This document shows, in pieces, positions 17,112 through 25,586 of a stretch of DNA of 42,664 nt (the first letter of the stretch is position 1; every line of letters starts with the position of its first letter). Source of the stretch: Actinomycetota bacterium (lineage in GTDB: Bacteria > Actinomycetota > Humimicrobiia > Hakubellales > JAMDDV01). The notes beneath the pieces are model-generated. The model saw only the letters and a program-made list of their open reading frames with translations, was not told where the DNA came from and ran no database searches. Both the position numbers and the translations under genes were made by a program. The stretch spans positions 1 to 42,664 of the forward strand of contig JAMDDV010000003.1 in assembly GCA_023488455.1 (NCBI GenBank). Direction: 5' to 3'.

Positions 17112-18122
17112 TCAACTGAAAAATAAACTAGCTTCAATTAAAGCTCTGTAATTTTTAATAGGTATGTAGTCCGGAATTGAGTTTCCAGAACCAACACCAA
17201 ATCCACCACCTCTACCCATTATATTAAAGAGTTTCTCTACCTCGCCCCATATAATCTCAGGAGTCCCTGAAGCCAGTATCCCCACATCAATATTTCCGCA
17301 AAAACAAAGTCTGCCTGAATATTTCTTCTTCAAACTGGTCAAATCCATGGATTTTGGCTCCACAGGATGTATGGCATTAACACCCATTTCAACTATATCA
17401 TCCAATATGTCGCTTATATCTCCATCGCTATGAAAAATAAATGGCATGTTCAGACTCCTGCACACATCTATCATCCTTCTTATCCAAGGAAATAAAAATT
17501 CTTTTAAAATATCAGGATCTACCAGCAGTCCATTAGAGAAAGCCACATCATCAAAGAAAATCATGGAGCCAATATTTTTGATCTTCGAAACACTTTTAAA
17601 TATTTCAAAAATTATCTCCCCAACCTTTTTAAACACCGATTCTATTAAATTAATATCGCTTTTTGACAAGTAGCAGAACTGTTCAAAACCGATAATCTGA
17701 GTTACATTCTGAAATATTCCATTTACAGATCCAATTATTTTCATGCCATCTTTTAAATTTATAGAGGCCTCCAAAACGCTTTCATAATTGACATCTTTTG
17801 TGGGATCTATCCATTTATATTTTTTGTAGTCATTTCTATCTCTTATGACACCGGTGCTCTCCTGTATCCATTTTCTTCCGTCCGTATTATGAAATTCCTT
17901 AGCCACTTTATATTCTTTAATGAAATCATAAACAGGCCTAATTCGAATAAAATCGTATCCTGCTACTTGCCAGAACTCAATTTCATCTTTAAAGCTGTTC
18001 ATCTTCCTGCCAAGAAATTGTTCTTTTATCTTTTTATCAATAGTAAATTCCATCAAAGGAACATGATCAGGTGTTTCGCAGTACAAAGCGTTAAGAACCC
18101 TTGAAAAATCTGTTTTTCTCAT
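17112..18122 (-). CDS. UroD-like protein of unknown function (module 2)
   Basis: This roughly 336-residue protein has the uroporphyrinogen-decarboxylase/MtaA barrel. The HemE substrate motif (RQAGR) is absent. The HxC zinc motif of corrinoid methyltransferases reads HSDGD, though CFCGN follows later. It is therefore neither true HemE nor a clear methyltransferase. It lies in an operon with sugar transport and a kinase, and a paralogue occupies the same position behind the binding protein at 40527. The frame is open to a TTG at 18146, but GGAG just before the ATG at 18122 and the family-typical N-terminus (RVLNAL) favour the ATG. A linked role in uptake or metabolism of the same substrate is inferred. 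Confidence 0.78.
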   Translation of the reverse strand: MRKTDFSRVLNALYCETPDHVPLMEFTIDKKIKEQFLGRKMNSFKDEIEFWQVAGYDFIRIRPVYDFIKEYKVAKEFHNTDGRKWIQESTGVIRDRNDYKKYKWIDPTKDVNYESVLEASINLKDGMKIIGSVNGIFQNVTQIIGFEQFCYLSKSDINLIESVFKKVGEIIFEIFKSVSKIKNIGSMIFFDDVAFSNGLLVDPDILKEFLFPWIRRMIDVCRSLNMPFIFHSDGDISDILDDIVEMGVNAIHPVEPKSMDLTSLKKKYSGRLCFCGNIDVGILASGTPEIIWGEVEKLFNIMGRGGGFGVGSGNSIPDYIPIKNYRALIEASLFFS

Positions 18123-18154
18123 CTCACTCCATACATTTTGATTCAAAAAAATAT

Positions 18155-19006
18155 CTACTTGATTGCCCCAAGGGTAAGGCCTCTAACCAAATATTTTTGA
18201 ATAAAAATGGAAAAAATCAGAATTGGAATTATAGTAACTATCCCTACCGTAGCCATTGTGTTCCATTCTATAGCTCTCTGAGCAGCTAACAAACCTGATG
18301 CTGCTACTGGAGCTGTCTTCGATTTATAAGTTGAAGTTACGAAAAGGGCAATTAAGAATTCGTTCCAACAAATTATTACGGTAAAAATACTGGCAGCTAT
18401 TAATCCTGGTACTGCCAATGGTATAGAAATTCTAAGAAAAGCTCCTATTCTGGATGCTCCATCTACCATGGCAGCTTCTTCCAGCTCAGATGGTATTTCT
18501 TGGAAAAATCCTATCATTAACCAAATTATAAAAGGCAGACTCATTGCAATATATGGAATTATTAGTCCAAAATAATTATCTATTAAGTGAATGTACTTCA
18601 TGGTTAGAAAAACCGGTATAACTATCGCCATAGCCGGAAGGAACCTTGTGCTTAGTATCCAAAAAGCCAAATTCTTTTTGCCTCTAAATTTAAATCTAGC
18701 AAAACCATACGCTGCTAAAGTACCCAAAAAAAGAGCAAAAATCGTTGACAGAAAAGAAACTGCTACACTATTTAATAGCAACCTCCAAAATCCACCATAT
18801 TTAGAAAATAGAGTGGCCTTGTAGTTTTCAATAATAGTCTGCATCTCAAAATTAAAAGTTGGCGGAAAAGCTAAAGTTTCGGCCCTTGTTTTAAAAGAAG
18901 CTATAAGCATCCACGCTATTGGAAACAATGATGAAAAAGCCATAATAATTAGGATCAAATACACTACGACTTTTCTAAAAGCAATTCGGGACCTATAAAT
19001 ATTCAT
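18155..19006 (-). CDS. Sugar ABC transporter permease, MalG/UgpE type
   Basis: The 283-residue inner-membrane protein has six predicted membrane helices. The EAA loop that docks the ATPase reads EELEEAAMVDGASRIGAFLR in the second half. The N-terminus is short and basic and the C-terminus ends with GLTLGAIK, typical of the MalG class. It pairs with the permease gene 21 bases upstream. No ATPase gene is in the operon, so a shared ATPase (as with MsmX) is likely. Confidence 0.92.
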   Translation of the reverse strand: MNIYRSRIAFRKVVVYLILIIMAFSSLFPIAWMLIASFKTRAETLAFPPTFNFEMQTIIENYKATLFSKYGGFWRLLLNSVAVSFLSTIFALFLGTLAAYGFARFKFRGKKNLAFWILSTRFLPAMAIVIPVFLTMKYIHLIDNYFGLIIPYIAMSLPFIIWLMIGFFQEIPSELEEAAMVDGASRIGAFLRISIPLAVPGLIAASIFTVIICWNEFLIALFVTSTYKSKTAPVAASGLLAAQRAIEWNTMATVGIVTIIPILIFSIFIQKYLVRGLTLGAIK

Positions 19007-19027
19007 CCTTATAATCTCTTGTTTCTT

Positions 19028-19942
19028 CTATAGCTCTATGCGTCTAAAAATTGTATTTTGATAAATTATAATAATAATCATTATGAAAATTAGCATAATA
19101 TAAGCTGCGGCTGATGCCTTCCCCCATTGAGAATAAGTAAAGGCATTTACATAAGAATAAAAACTTAAAACATACGTTGAGGTTCCGGGGCCCCCATAAG
19201 TGATGCTAAAAACCTTATCAAATTCTCTAAAAGCATCTACTGTTCTAAAAAGTACTGCAACTAAAATCGATGGAGATAGCATTGGTAATGTAATATACCT
19301 AAAAATTTTAATACTGGATGCGCCATCTATCTGAGCCATTTCAAAAGGTTCTATCGGTAATGATCTCAGTCCTGCAAGCAAAATAATAAAAACGAACGGT
19401 GTCCACTGCCACACATCCACAAAAATAACAGCAAGCAAAGCAGTTTTCGAATAGCCCAACAGGCTAATATTTTTTAAACCTAATAGATCAAATATGAATC
19501 TAGATATACCAAAATCAGCATTTAATAAAAGCCTCCACATCAAACCCACAACCATTGGGGTCACCATCATTGGTATAAGATAAATCGATCTAAAAACCCG
19601 GCCAAATCTAATTTCTTTGTTTAACAATAATGCAAGGGAAAAACCGATTAAAAATTCAAGACTTATAGCTGAAAAAGTGAATATTAATTGTATTTTTAAA
19701 GATTCCCAAAATATTTTATCTTTAAATAGAGCAACATAATTGCCAAAACCAACAAAAGTAATAGTACTATTTTGTAAATTTAACTTCTGAAAAGACAAAA
19801 CCAGGGAATAAACGAGGGGGAAAATTGACAATATCAGCAAATACAAAAAAGCTGGTAAAATGAATACCAAATACGGTTTGCTACGAAGATTGTTGCTTAA
19901 TTTGCTACTACGATTTATATATATTTGTATTTGACTATTCAT
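19028..19942 (-). CDS. Sugar ABC transporter permease, MalF/UgpA type
   Basis: The 304-residue inner-membrane protein has six membrane helices and an EAA-type loop (PFEMAQIDGASSIKIFRYI). The segment YGGPGTSTYVLSFY before the last helices is typical of carbohydrate permeases of the CUT1 class. It lies 45 bases after the binding-protein gene and forms the translocation channel with the following permease. Confidence 0.92.
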   Translation of the reverse strand: MNSQIQIYINRSSKLSNNLRSKPYLVFILPAFLYLLILSIFPLVYSLVLSFQKLNLQNSTITFVGFGNYVALFKDKIFWESLKIQLIFTFSAISLEFLIGFSLALLLNKEIRFGRVFRSIYLIPMMVTPMVVGLMWRLLLNADFGISRFIFDLLGLKNISLLGYSKTALLAVIFVDVWQWTPFVFIILLAGLRSLPIEPFEMAQIDGASSIKIFRYITLPMLSPSILVAVLFRTVDAFREFDKVFSITYGGPGTSTYVLSFYSYVNAFTYSQWGKASAAAYIMLIFIMIIIIIYQNTIFRRIEL

Positions 19943-19987
19943 TTATACCAGCTTAGAACTTATTTCCTTTTCACACTATATTTCTGG

Positions 19988-21466
19988 TTATTCTTTAAAA
20001 TAACCTTCACGAATCAGTACTTCCATCCATCCGTCATTGGCTACTTTAGTAGCCTCTTCAGCGGATACCTCTCCAGCCAATGCCTTTTGGAAATTTCTTG
20101 AAGCAATATCAAGAAGCTCCCAAAGCTGGGCAATGTTTATGGGACCTAATCGAGCATTCTCTAAAGATTTCAATATCTCTGGATAGTGCGGGTATTTTTC
20201 AACAACATCTGGATCCTTAAAGGTAGAATATCTAACTGGATCGAGCCCATACTTAAGCGTACCATATTTTTCAGCTTCTTTCCCTTTTATATATTCTATC
20301 CATAACCAGGCAGCCTCTTTATTCTTAGAGAACTTGTTTATCCCCATTCCCCATCCCCCTTCTATTGAACTACCGGGGACATCAATGGAGCTTCCGGGCA
20401 CAGCAACATATGCAACCTTACCCTTTACTTGAGAATCATCAGATTCAAATATCCCAGTCACAACCGACCAGTTAATAGTAAGTGCAGTCTTCCCCGTCAT
20501 GAACTGATCTATTGTTTGGCCAATCGCGGATTCCAAATAACCAGGAGGGGCATAGGGTGTTAAATCCACCATATTCTGTAAAGCTTTTACAGCTTCAGGT
20601 GAATTTAAATTAGCCTTTAATGTACCATCCTCTTTTGATCCCGTGAAGAATTCTCCACCAAAAGAAAAGAACCTTGGCATGAAATCATTCAACGGCAAAT
20701 GTTCATTTGCTAATCCATGGAGAGTTGTTCCATATACTTCCTCATCAGGATTATTGAGCGCTTTTGCCGCTTCTAGATATTCATCCCAGGTCTTGGGCAC
20801 CTCTATCCCCTTTTGTTCTAACAGATCTTTTCTATAAGCCATAATCACTGACCCACTATGCGGACCAGGAATCGCATATAGTGTTCCATCCGTTTTGGTG
20901 AAGTAAGGGGTCCCGGCAGGTTCATCGCTCCATCTACACCAACTATCCACAAGTTTTGGAATAAAATCAGCGAAATCAAAGTTTGGATCAAGCAATTTAG
21001 GATCTTCCAGGTATTTCTCCAATGGTTCAAAGTTTTTCATAGGCAGAAATTCATACGCCTGCCAGTTCGAATAAGCTATGACATCATACCCAGATCCCGC
21101 TCCCCAATCTACGAGTATCTTATCGTGCAATGGACCTGCTGCTAAGTCTTCTATTATCACTTTTATGCCCGTCATCTCAGTGAATTTTGGAGCCAGCTCT
21201 CTTGAAATCTGGTCAAAGAATTCGCCGCTTACATGAACTACAGTTATCGTAGTTCCCTCTAATCCCAGCTCTTTAGATACCTTTTCATATGACCATTCCT
21301 CTTGGGGTGGAGCCGTTTCTTCCTCTGTTGCTGCTGCTTCTGTTGTAGCAGTTTCTTCTTTTGCCTCCTCTTTTGCTGGAGTCTTACATCCAACTAGACC
21401 AACTGACGCTATAAAAGTAACCAATAAAAGTAGCGTTATTAATTTAAAAAGTCCACTTTTATACAT
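19988..21466 (-). CDS. Sugar ABC transporter solute-binding lipoprotein (module 2)
   Basis: The 492-residue protein starts with a lipoprotein signal: a hydrophobic segment and lipobox LVGC with the lipidated cysteine at 27. A low-complexity linker rich in Glu, Ala and Thr (about 28-57) follows, then a family 1 extracellular binding domain. Such proteins capture oligosaccharides or sugar derivatives outside the membrane and deliver them to the permeases. A strong GGAGGTG ribosome site precedes the ATG. It is the first gene of the minus-strand operon and is divergent from the SorC gene at 21689, with which it shares an unusual pair of overlapping promoters. Confidence 0.93.
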   Translation of the reverse strand: MYKSGLFKLITLLLLVTFIASVGLVGCKTPAKEEAKEETATTEAAATEEETAPPQEEWSYEKVSKELGLEGTTITVVHVSGEFFDQISRELAPKFTEMTGIKVIIEDLAAGPLHDKILVDWGAGSGYDVIAYSNWQAYEFLPMKNFEPLEKYLEDPKLLDPNFDFADFIPKLVDSWCRWSDEPAGTPYFTKTDGTLYAIPGPHSGSVIMAYRKDLLEQKGIEVPKTWDEYLEAAKALNNPDEEVYGTTLHGLANEHLPLNDFMPRFFSFGGEFFTGSKEDGTLKANLNSPEAVKALQNMVDLTPYAPPGYLESAIGQTIDQFMTGKTALTINWSVVTGIFESDDSQVKGKVAYVAVPGSSIDVPGSSIEGGWGMGINKFSKNKEAAWLWIEYIKGKEAEKYGTLKYGLDPVRYSTFKDPDVVEKYPHYPEILKSLENARLGPINIAQLWELLDIASRNFQKALAGEVSAEEATKVANDGWMEVLIREGYFKE

Positions 21467-21591
21467 CTTTACACCTCCAAATCCTAAATTTTTTTTCTGA
21501 AAACTTTTAGATCTTTGAATCTAGTTTCTATACTTGAAATCACCCCCTTCCCATTAATTTCATTAGGCATTGGAAATCTCTAAAAAAATAA

Positions 21592-21648
21592 TATTGACTT
21601 GTATCAATTGCGTTGTTATTATTTAGTAAATGAAAATATAAGTCAATA
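21592..21648. promoter_or_regulatory. Overlapping face-to-face promoters within an inverted repeat
   Basis: A near-perfect inverted repeat (21592-21604 and 21636-21648, 12 of 13 bases) has TTGACT in each arm. On the plus strand TTGACT (21594-21599) and TATTAT (21617-21622) are 17 bases apart. On the minus strand TTGACT (21646-21641) and AATAAT (21623-21618) are also 17 bases apart. The two -10 boxes overlap almost completely, so polymerase can use only one direction at a time. One promoter serves the SorC gene and the other the transport operon. The symmetry also makes the repeat a good operator for that SorC protein. Confidence 0.6.
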
Positions 21649-21688
21649 CTGAAAATATTTGCATTAACAATATAATATTTAATCGGTT

Positions 21689-22696
21689 ATGGATAATAGC
21701 AAAAGCTTTTCATTAAAAAGTAGAAGGAATTCTTACTCTAATATATTAATTTCAAAAATAGCTCACCTTTACTATCGCGAAGAGAGAAACATTAAAGAAA
21801 TCGCTGACATATTTGGAATATCCTATTCAACTGTTTCCAGGATGTTAAAAAGGGGCAAACAGAGCGGAATTATCACCATAAACATTAACAGTTTCTATGA
21901 CAAATTTTTCGAAAGAGAAAAAGACCTCAAAGAAGAATTAATGCTAAAAGACATAATAATAGTCCCTTCAATTGAAAATGAACCCGATTACTTGGTAAAA
22001 AGAAAAGTGGGCGAAGTCGCAGCAAATTATTTAGCAAATTTACTAAAAGATGGAGATAATTTAGGAATATCCTGGGGCTCAACCGTTTATGAGTGCGTGA
22101 ATTCTTTTAAAATAGACAAAGACTTAAATGTTAATGTTATTCAACTCCATGGATCAATATCTGGTGCGCCTATTGAACTAAATTCAAATGACCTGGTAAG
22201 GAGAATGAAATACTATTTCACAGGCTCCTATTATTTTTTGACTTCTGAACTGGTCGTCGACAATAAAGATATAAGAGACGCCATAATAAAAGATTCTAAA
22301 ATTTCAAAAACCCTAGAAATACATAAAACAGTTACAAAAGCCATATTGGGAATAGGTGCTTTCGGCCCAAACAAAAACGAAAGCAAATATTATTGGGATT
22401 ACTTGAAAGAAGATGAAATAACTGAGCTGATTAAACACAAAGCGGTAGGGGATGTATCTCTAATATTTTACGATATAAACGGAAAAATAATTGATAACCT
22501 GCCTTTAGATGAGAGAAAAATTTCCATAAGTAAGAAAACTCTGCTCGGTATAGATAATCGCATCGGCATTGCAAGCGGGATTAAAAAAGCTGCCTCGGTT
22601 TTAGGTGCAATTAGAGCAAAACTTGTGAATACCATAGTATTAGATGACAAATTATTTGAAGAATTATACAAGCTTTATACAAATGAGGCTAAATAA
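21689..22696 (+). CDS. SorC-family sugar-responsive regulator (module 2)
   Basis: The 335-residue protein has an N-terminal helix-turn-helix (IKEIADIFGISYSTVSRML) after a basic leader, then the SorC sugar-phosphate domain. Landmarks are DGDNLGISWGSTV, VIQLHGS, ELVVDNKDIRDAI, LGIGAFG and GIASGIKKAASVLGAI. It is divergent from the transport operon and lies 19 bases before the split transketolase genes, so it probably controls both directions in response to a phosphorylated pathway sugar. No strong ribosome site is seen, as for most genes of this AT-rich block. Confidence 0.9.
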   Translation: MDNSKSFSLKSRRNSYSNILISKIAHLYYREERNIKEIADIFGISYSTVSRMLKRGKQSGIITININSFYDKFFEREKDLKEELMLKDIIIVPSIENEPDYLVKRKVGEVAANYLANLLKDGDNLGISWGSTVYECVNSFKIDKDLNVNVIQLHGSISGAPIELNSNDLVRRMKYYFTGSYYFLTSELVVDNKDIRDAIIKDSKISKTLEIHKTVTKAILGIGAFGPNKNESKYYWDYLKEDEITELIKHKAVGDVSLIFYDINGKIIDNLPLDERKISISKKTLLGIDNRIGIASGIKKAASVLGAIRAKLVNTIVLDDKLFEELYKLYTNEAK

Positions 22697-22715
22697 CCTC
22701 TAAGAAATTAATAAA

Positions 22716-23561
22716 ATGAAAAGCAAAATAGAAAAGTTAGAAGAAATAACCACAGAACTTAAAATGGAAACTCTAAAAATGGTATATAAAGCTGGAAGAG
22801 GGCATATAGGTGGCTCCTTCTCATCTGCAAACATAATAGCTTCACTTTATTTTGAAATAATGAACATTAATCCTGAAGAGCCTGATTGGGAATATAGGGA
22901 TAGACTGATACTATCTAAGGGACACATTTGTCCTATTGTTTACGCTGCGTTGGCAAAACTATCTTACTTTGATGGTAAAAACCTGGAAAATTTTACTAAG
23001 ATAGACAATTTTCTACAAGGTCATCCAGACATGAGAATGACGCCAGGAATTGACATGACCTCAGGTTCACTTGGTATAGGCCTTTCAATAGCTAACGGGA
23101 TAGGGATTGCCTCAAAATTAAGTGGTAAAAAGTTTTATATTTATATTATTTTCGGAGATGGCGAACTTCAGGAGGGACAGGTTTGGGAAGCTGCTTTAGC
23201 ATCCAGCCACTATGGGCTTGATAACATCATCGGTTTTGTAGATTACAATGGGCTCCAGCTAAATGGAGAGGTAAACAAAGCAATTAACCTTGAACCGCTG
23301 GAAGATAAGTTTAGATCCTTTGGTTGGCAAACATATAAGATTGATGGTCATAACTTTGAACAAATCCTGGATACAGTTAACCATGCAAAGGAGATTAGAG
23401 GTAAACCCAAAATAATTATTTGCCGAACCATTAAGGGTAAGGGCGTTTCTTTCATGGAAAATAATGTAAATTGGCATGCAAAGGCGCCAAGTAAAGAGGA
23501 ATTTCACAAGGCAATGTCAGAGCTTAGCTGCGAATTTAATCAAAGGACTGAAAATAACTAA
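22716..23561 (+). CDS. Transketolase, N-terminal subunit
   Basis: The 281-residue protein is the thiamine-diphosphate-binding half of a split transketolase. It has GRGHIGGSFSS (about 28-38), SKGHICP (about 68-74), and the cofactor motif from GDGELQEG (147-154) to N178 (DYNG). The second half is encoded immediately after. Transketolases move two-carbon units between ketose and aldose phosphates. Split forms in sugar operons include the apulose-4-phosphate transketolase AptA/AptB, and the divergent operon supplies an FGGY kinase that could make such a substrate. Confidence 0.9.
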   Translation: MKSKIEKLEEITTELKMETLKMVYKAGRGHIGGSFSSANIIASLYFEIMNINPEEPDWEYRDRLILSKGHICPIVYAALAKLSYFDGKNLENFTKIDNFLQGHPDMRMTPGIDMTSGSLGIGLSIANGIGIASKLSGKKFYIYIIFGDGELQEGQVWEAALASSHYGLDNIIGFVDYNGLQLNGEVNKAINLEPLEDKFRSFGWQTYKIDGHNFEQILDTVNHAKEIRGKPKIIICRTIKGKGVSFMENNVNWHAKAPSKEEFHKAMSELSCEFNQRTENN

Positions 23562-23562
23562 T

Positions 23563-24519
23563 ATGAATAAATATCAGCTAAAATCAAAAATAGCTATGAG
23601 GGATGTTTTCGGTGAAACGTTAGTAGAATTAGGCGAAATTAATACTAATGTAGTAGTGGTAGATTCAGATACTGCCAAGATCACAAGAACATCACTGTTT
23701 AAAAAAACTTATCCTCATAGATTTTTTGATATGGGCGTAGCCGAGCAGAGCATGATGGGTACAGCAATCGGGCTCGCATCTTGTGGATATATTCCTTTTA
23801 CCTCAAATATGGCCATCTTCACTGTCATCAGATGTTTTGAGTACATTAGAACTTTCATTGCCTTTACAAATTTAAAAGTAATAATAATAGGCTCATATTG
23901 CGGACTTTCATCTGGGCCCAATGGCCCTACTCACTTTACAATCGAAGACATATCTCTTATGAGGTCTTTGCCCAACATGAAGGTGGTCTCTCCCAGTGAT
24001 CCAAATAGTTTAAAAAAGCTTTTAGCTGAAGCAGTAGAATTAGAAGGACCTACCTATTTCAGGATTTCAAGAAATGAAACTGAGACTATTTACGATAGTT
24101 TTTCTAATATAAACTTTGGCAAAAATATCAAATTAAAAGAAGGGAAAGATATTACGATAATCGCAACCGGGACTATGGTGGGAGTAGCTCTAGAAGCATC
24201 AAACATTTTGCAAAAAGAATATGGAATTGAAGTAGATTTACTTGATGTACACACTATCAAACCTTTAGAAATAGTATCCATCATCGATTCGGTTTCCAAA
24301 ACCAAAAAAGCAATTACTATTGAAGAACATAGCATCATAGGCGGACTAGGAAGCGCAATATCTGAGATTTTAACAGAGCATTACCCGGCTAAATTAATAA
24401 GAATAGGGATAAATGATAGTTTTACCGAAACTGGAGATTATAAAGATCTCTTAGAAAAATACGGTCTTACCTCAAAAAATACAATAGACAAAACAAAAAA
24501 ATTATTAAACATCGATTAA
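23563..24519 (+). CDS. Transketolase, C-terminal subunit
   Basis: The 318-residue protein carries the pyrimidine-binding domain and C-terminal domain of transketolase. The cofactor-activating glutamate is E61 in MGVAEQSMMG. GPTHFTIEDISLMRSLPNM and EGPTYFRISRNE are also characteristic. The frame stays open upstream to 23476 inside the N-terminal subunit gene, but the ATG at 23563, two bases after that gene's stop, gives the natural start. The two subunits are surely made together. Confidence 0.9.
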   Translation: MNKYQLKSKIAMRDVFGETLVELGEINTNVVVVDSDTAKITRTSLFKKTYPHRFFDMGVAEQSMMGTAIGLASCGYIPFTSNMAIFTVIRCFEYIRTFIAFTNLKVIIIGSYCGLSSGPNGPTHFTIEDISLMRSLPNMKVVSPSDPNSLKKLLAEAVELEGPTYFRISRNETETIYDSFSNINFGKNIKLKEGKDITIIATGTMVGVALEASNILQKEYGIEVDLLDVHTIKPLEIVSIIDSVSKTKKAITIEEHSIIGGLGSAISEILTEHYPAKLIRIGINDSFTETGDYKDLLEKYGLTSKNTIDKTKKLLNID

Positions 24520-24567
24520 TTCATTCTGAAGAATTTTTTATCAATAATTTGATGTAGATATCAAACA

Positions 24568-25539
24568 ATGAACTTTACCAGAAATCTAAGCAATACCGAA
24601 AAACTAAACATATACAGGACAATGAAAAAAATTAGATCCTTTGAAATCGAAGCATATAAGTTGGCAACCCAGGGATTCATAGCTGGCAGCACACATTTCT
24701 ATACAGGCCAGGAGGCAGTTTCCACCGGCATGTGTTTTTGTCTAAAAAAAGAAGACTATATAGTAAGCACTCATAGATGTCATGGCCACTGTATAGCGAA
24801 GGGCGGGGATATAAAAAAGATGATGGCTGAGCTAATGGGAAGAAGTACCGGTTACTGCAAGGGTAAAGGTGGAACCATGCATTTACTGGACCCGGAAATT
24901 GGCATGATGGGCGCAAACGGTGTTGTCGGTGCAGGTATACCCATAGCTACTGGGATAGGTTATGCCTGTAAAAATTTTGAAAAGGATAGAACAGTGGTTT
25001 GCTTTTTTGGAGATGGAGCGATAAACACCGGGGCTTTTCACGAATCGCTAAACATTGCTTCTTTATGGGAATTACCCATAATCTACGTATGCGAAAACAA
25101 CAAATACGCAATTTCTACTGATGTCGAAAAATCAACATCGATTAAGGATTTATCCCAGAGAGCTAAATCCTATGGAATAAATGGATTTAACATAGATGGT
25201 AATAACATCGTAGAAGTTATAAGTACCACGGAAGAATGCGTAGCTGATGCAAGAAGTAAAAGCAAGCCATCTCTTATCATCTGCAATACGTATAGACATA
25301 TGGGTCATTCTATCAATGACCCCAAAACATACAGAACTAAAGAGGAAGAAAATTACTGGATGAAGAAAGATCCCATAAACAAATTCGAAAAAATGCTAAT
25401 AGAAGAAGATATTCTAAATGATAACACCATTAGAGAAATCGAGGATGGAATAAATACAGAAATTAGTGCAGCAGTAGAATTTGCCAAAAATAGCAAAAAA
25501 CCAGGAACAGAAGAGCTGTTCGAAAATATCTATGCCTAA
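24568..25539 (+). CDS. Thiamine-diphosphate-dependent E1 component, alpha subunit (module 2)
   Basis: The 323-residue protein is a close paralogue of the protein at 8284 without its N-terminal extension. The cofactor motif runs from GDG (148-150) to NN (177-178). CHGHCIAKGGDIKKMMAELMG and YCKGKGGTMHLLD are shared almost word for word with the first copy. It follows the split transketolase by 48 bases and precedes its beta subunit. Again no E2 or E3 gene is near. The recurrence of an E1 pair next to a SorC regulator and other keto-sugar enzymes argues that it works within these sugar pathways. Confidence 0.88.
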   Translation: MNFTRNLSNTEKLNIYRTMKKIRSFEIEAYKLATQGFIAGSTHFYTGQEAVSTGMCFCLKKEDYIVSTHRCHGHCIAKGGDIKKMMAELMGRSTGYCKGKGGTMHLLDPEIGMMGANGVVGAGIPIATGIGYACKNFEKDRTVVCFFGDGAINTGAFHESLNIASLWELPIIYVCENNKYAISTDVEKSTSIKDLSQRAKSYGINGFNIDGNNIVEVISTTEECVADARSKSKPSLIICNTYRHMGHSINDPKTYRTKEEENYWMKKDPINKFEKMLIEEDILNDNTIREIEDGINTEISAAVEFAKNSKKPGTEELFENIYA

Positions 25540-25586
25540 AAAAACTCATAAACATTGGTTAATTCCAATTAAAAGTATTATATAAA

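Noticed and set aside
17112..18146. HemE (uroporphyrinogen decarboxylase) for haem synthesis
   Set aside because: The family barrel is present, but the RQAGR substrate motif is not, and the neighbours are sugar genes.
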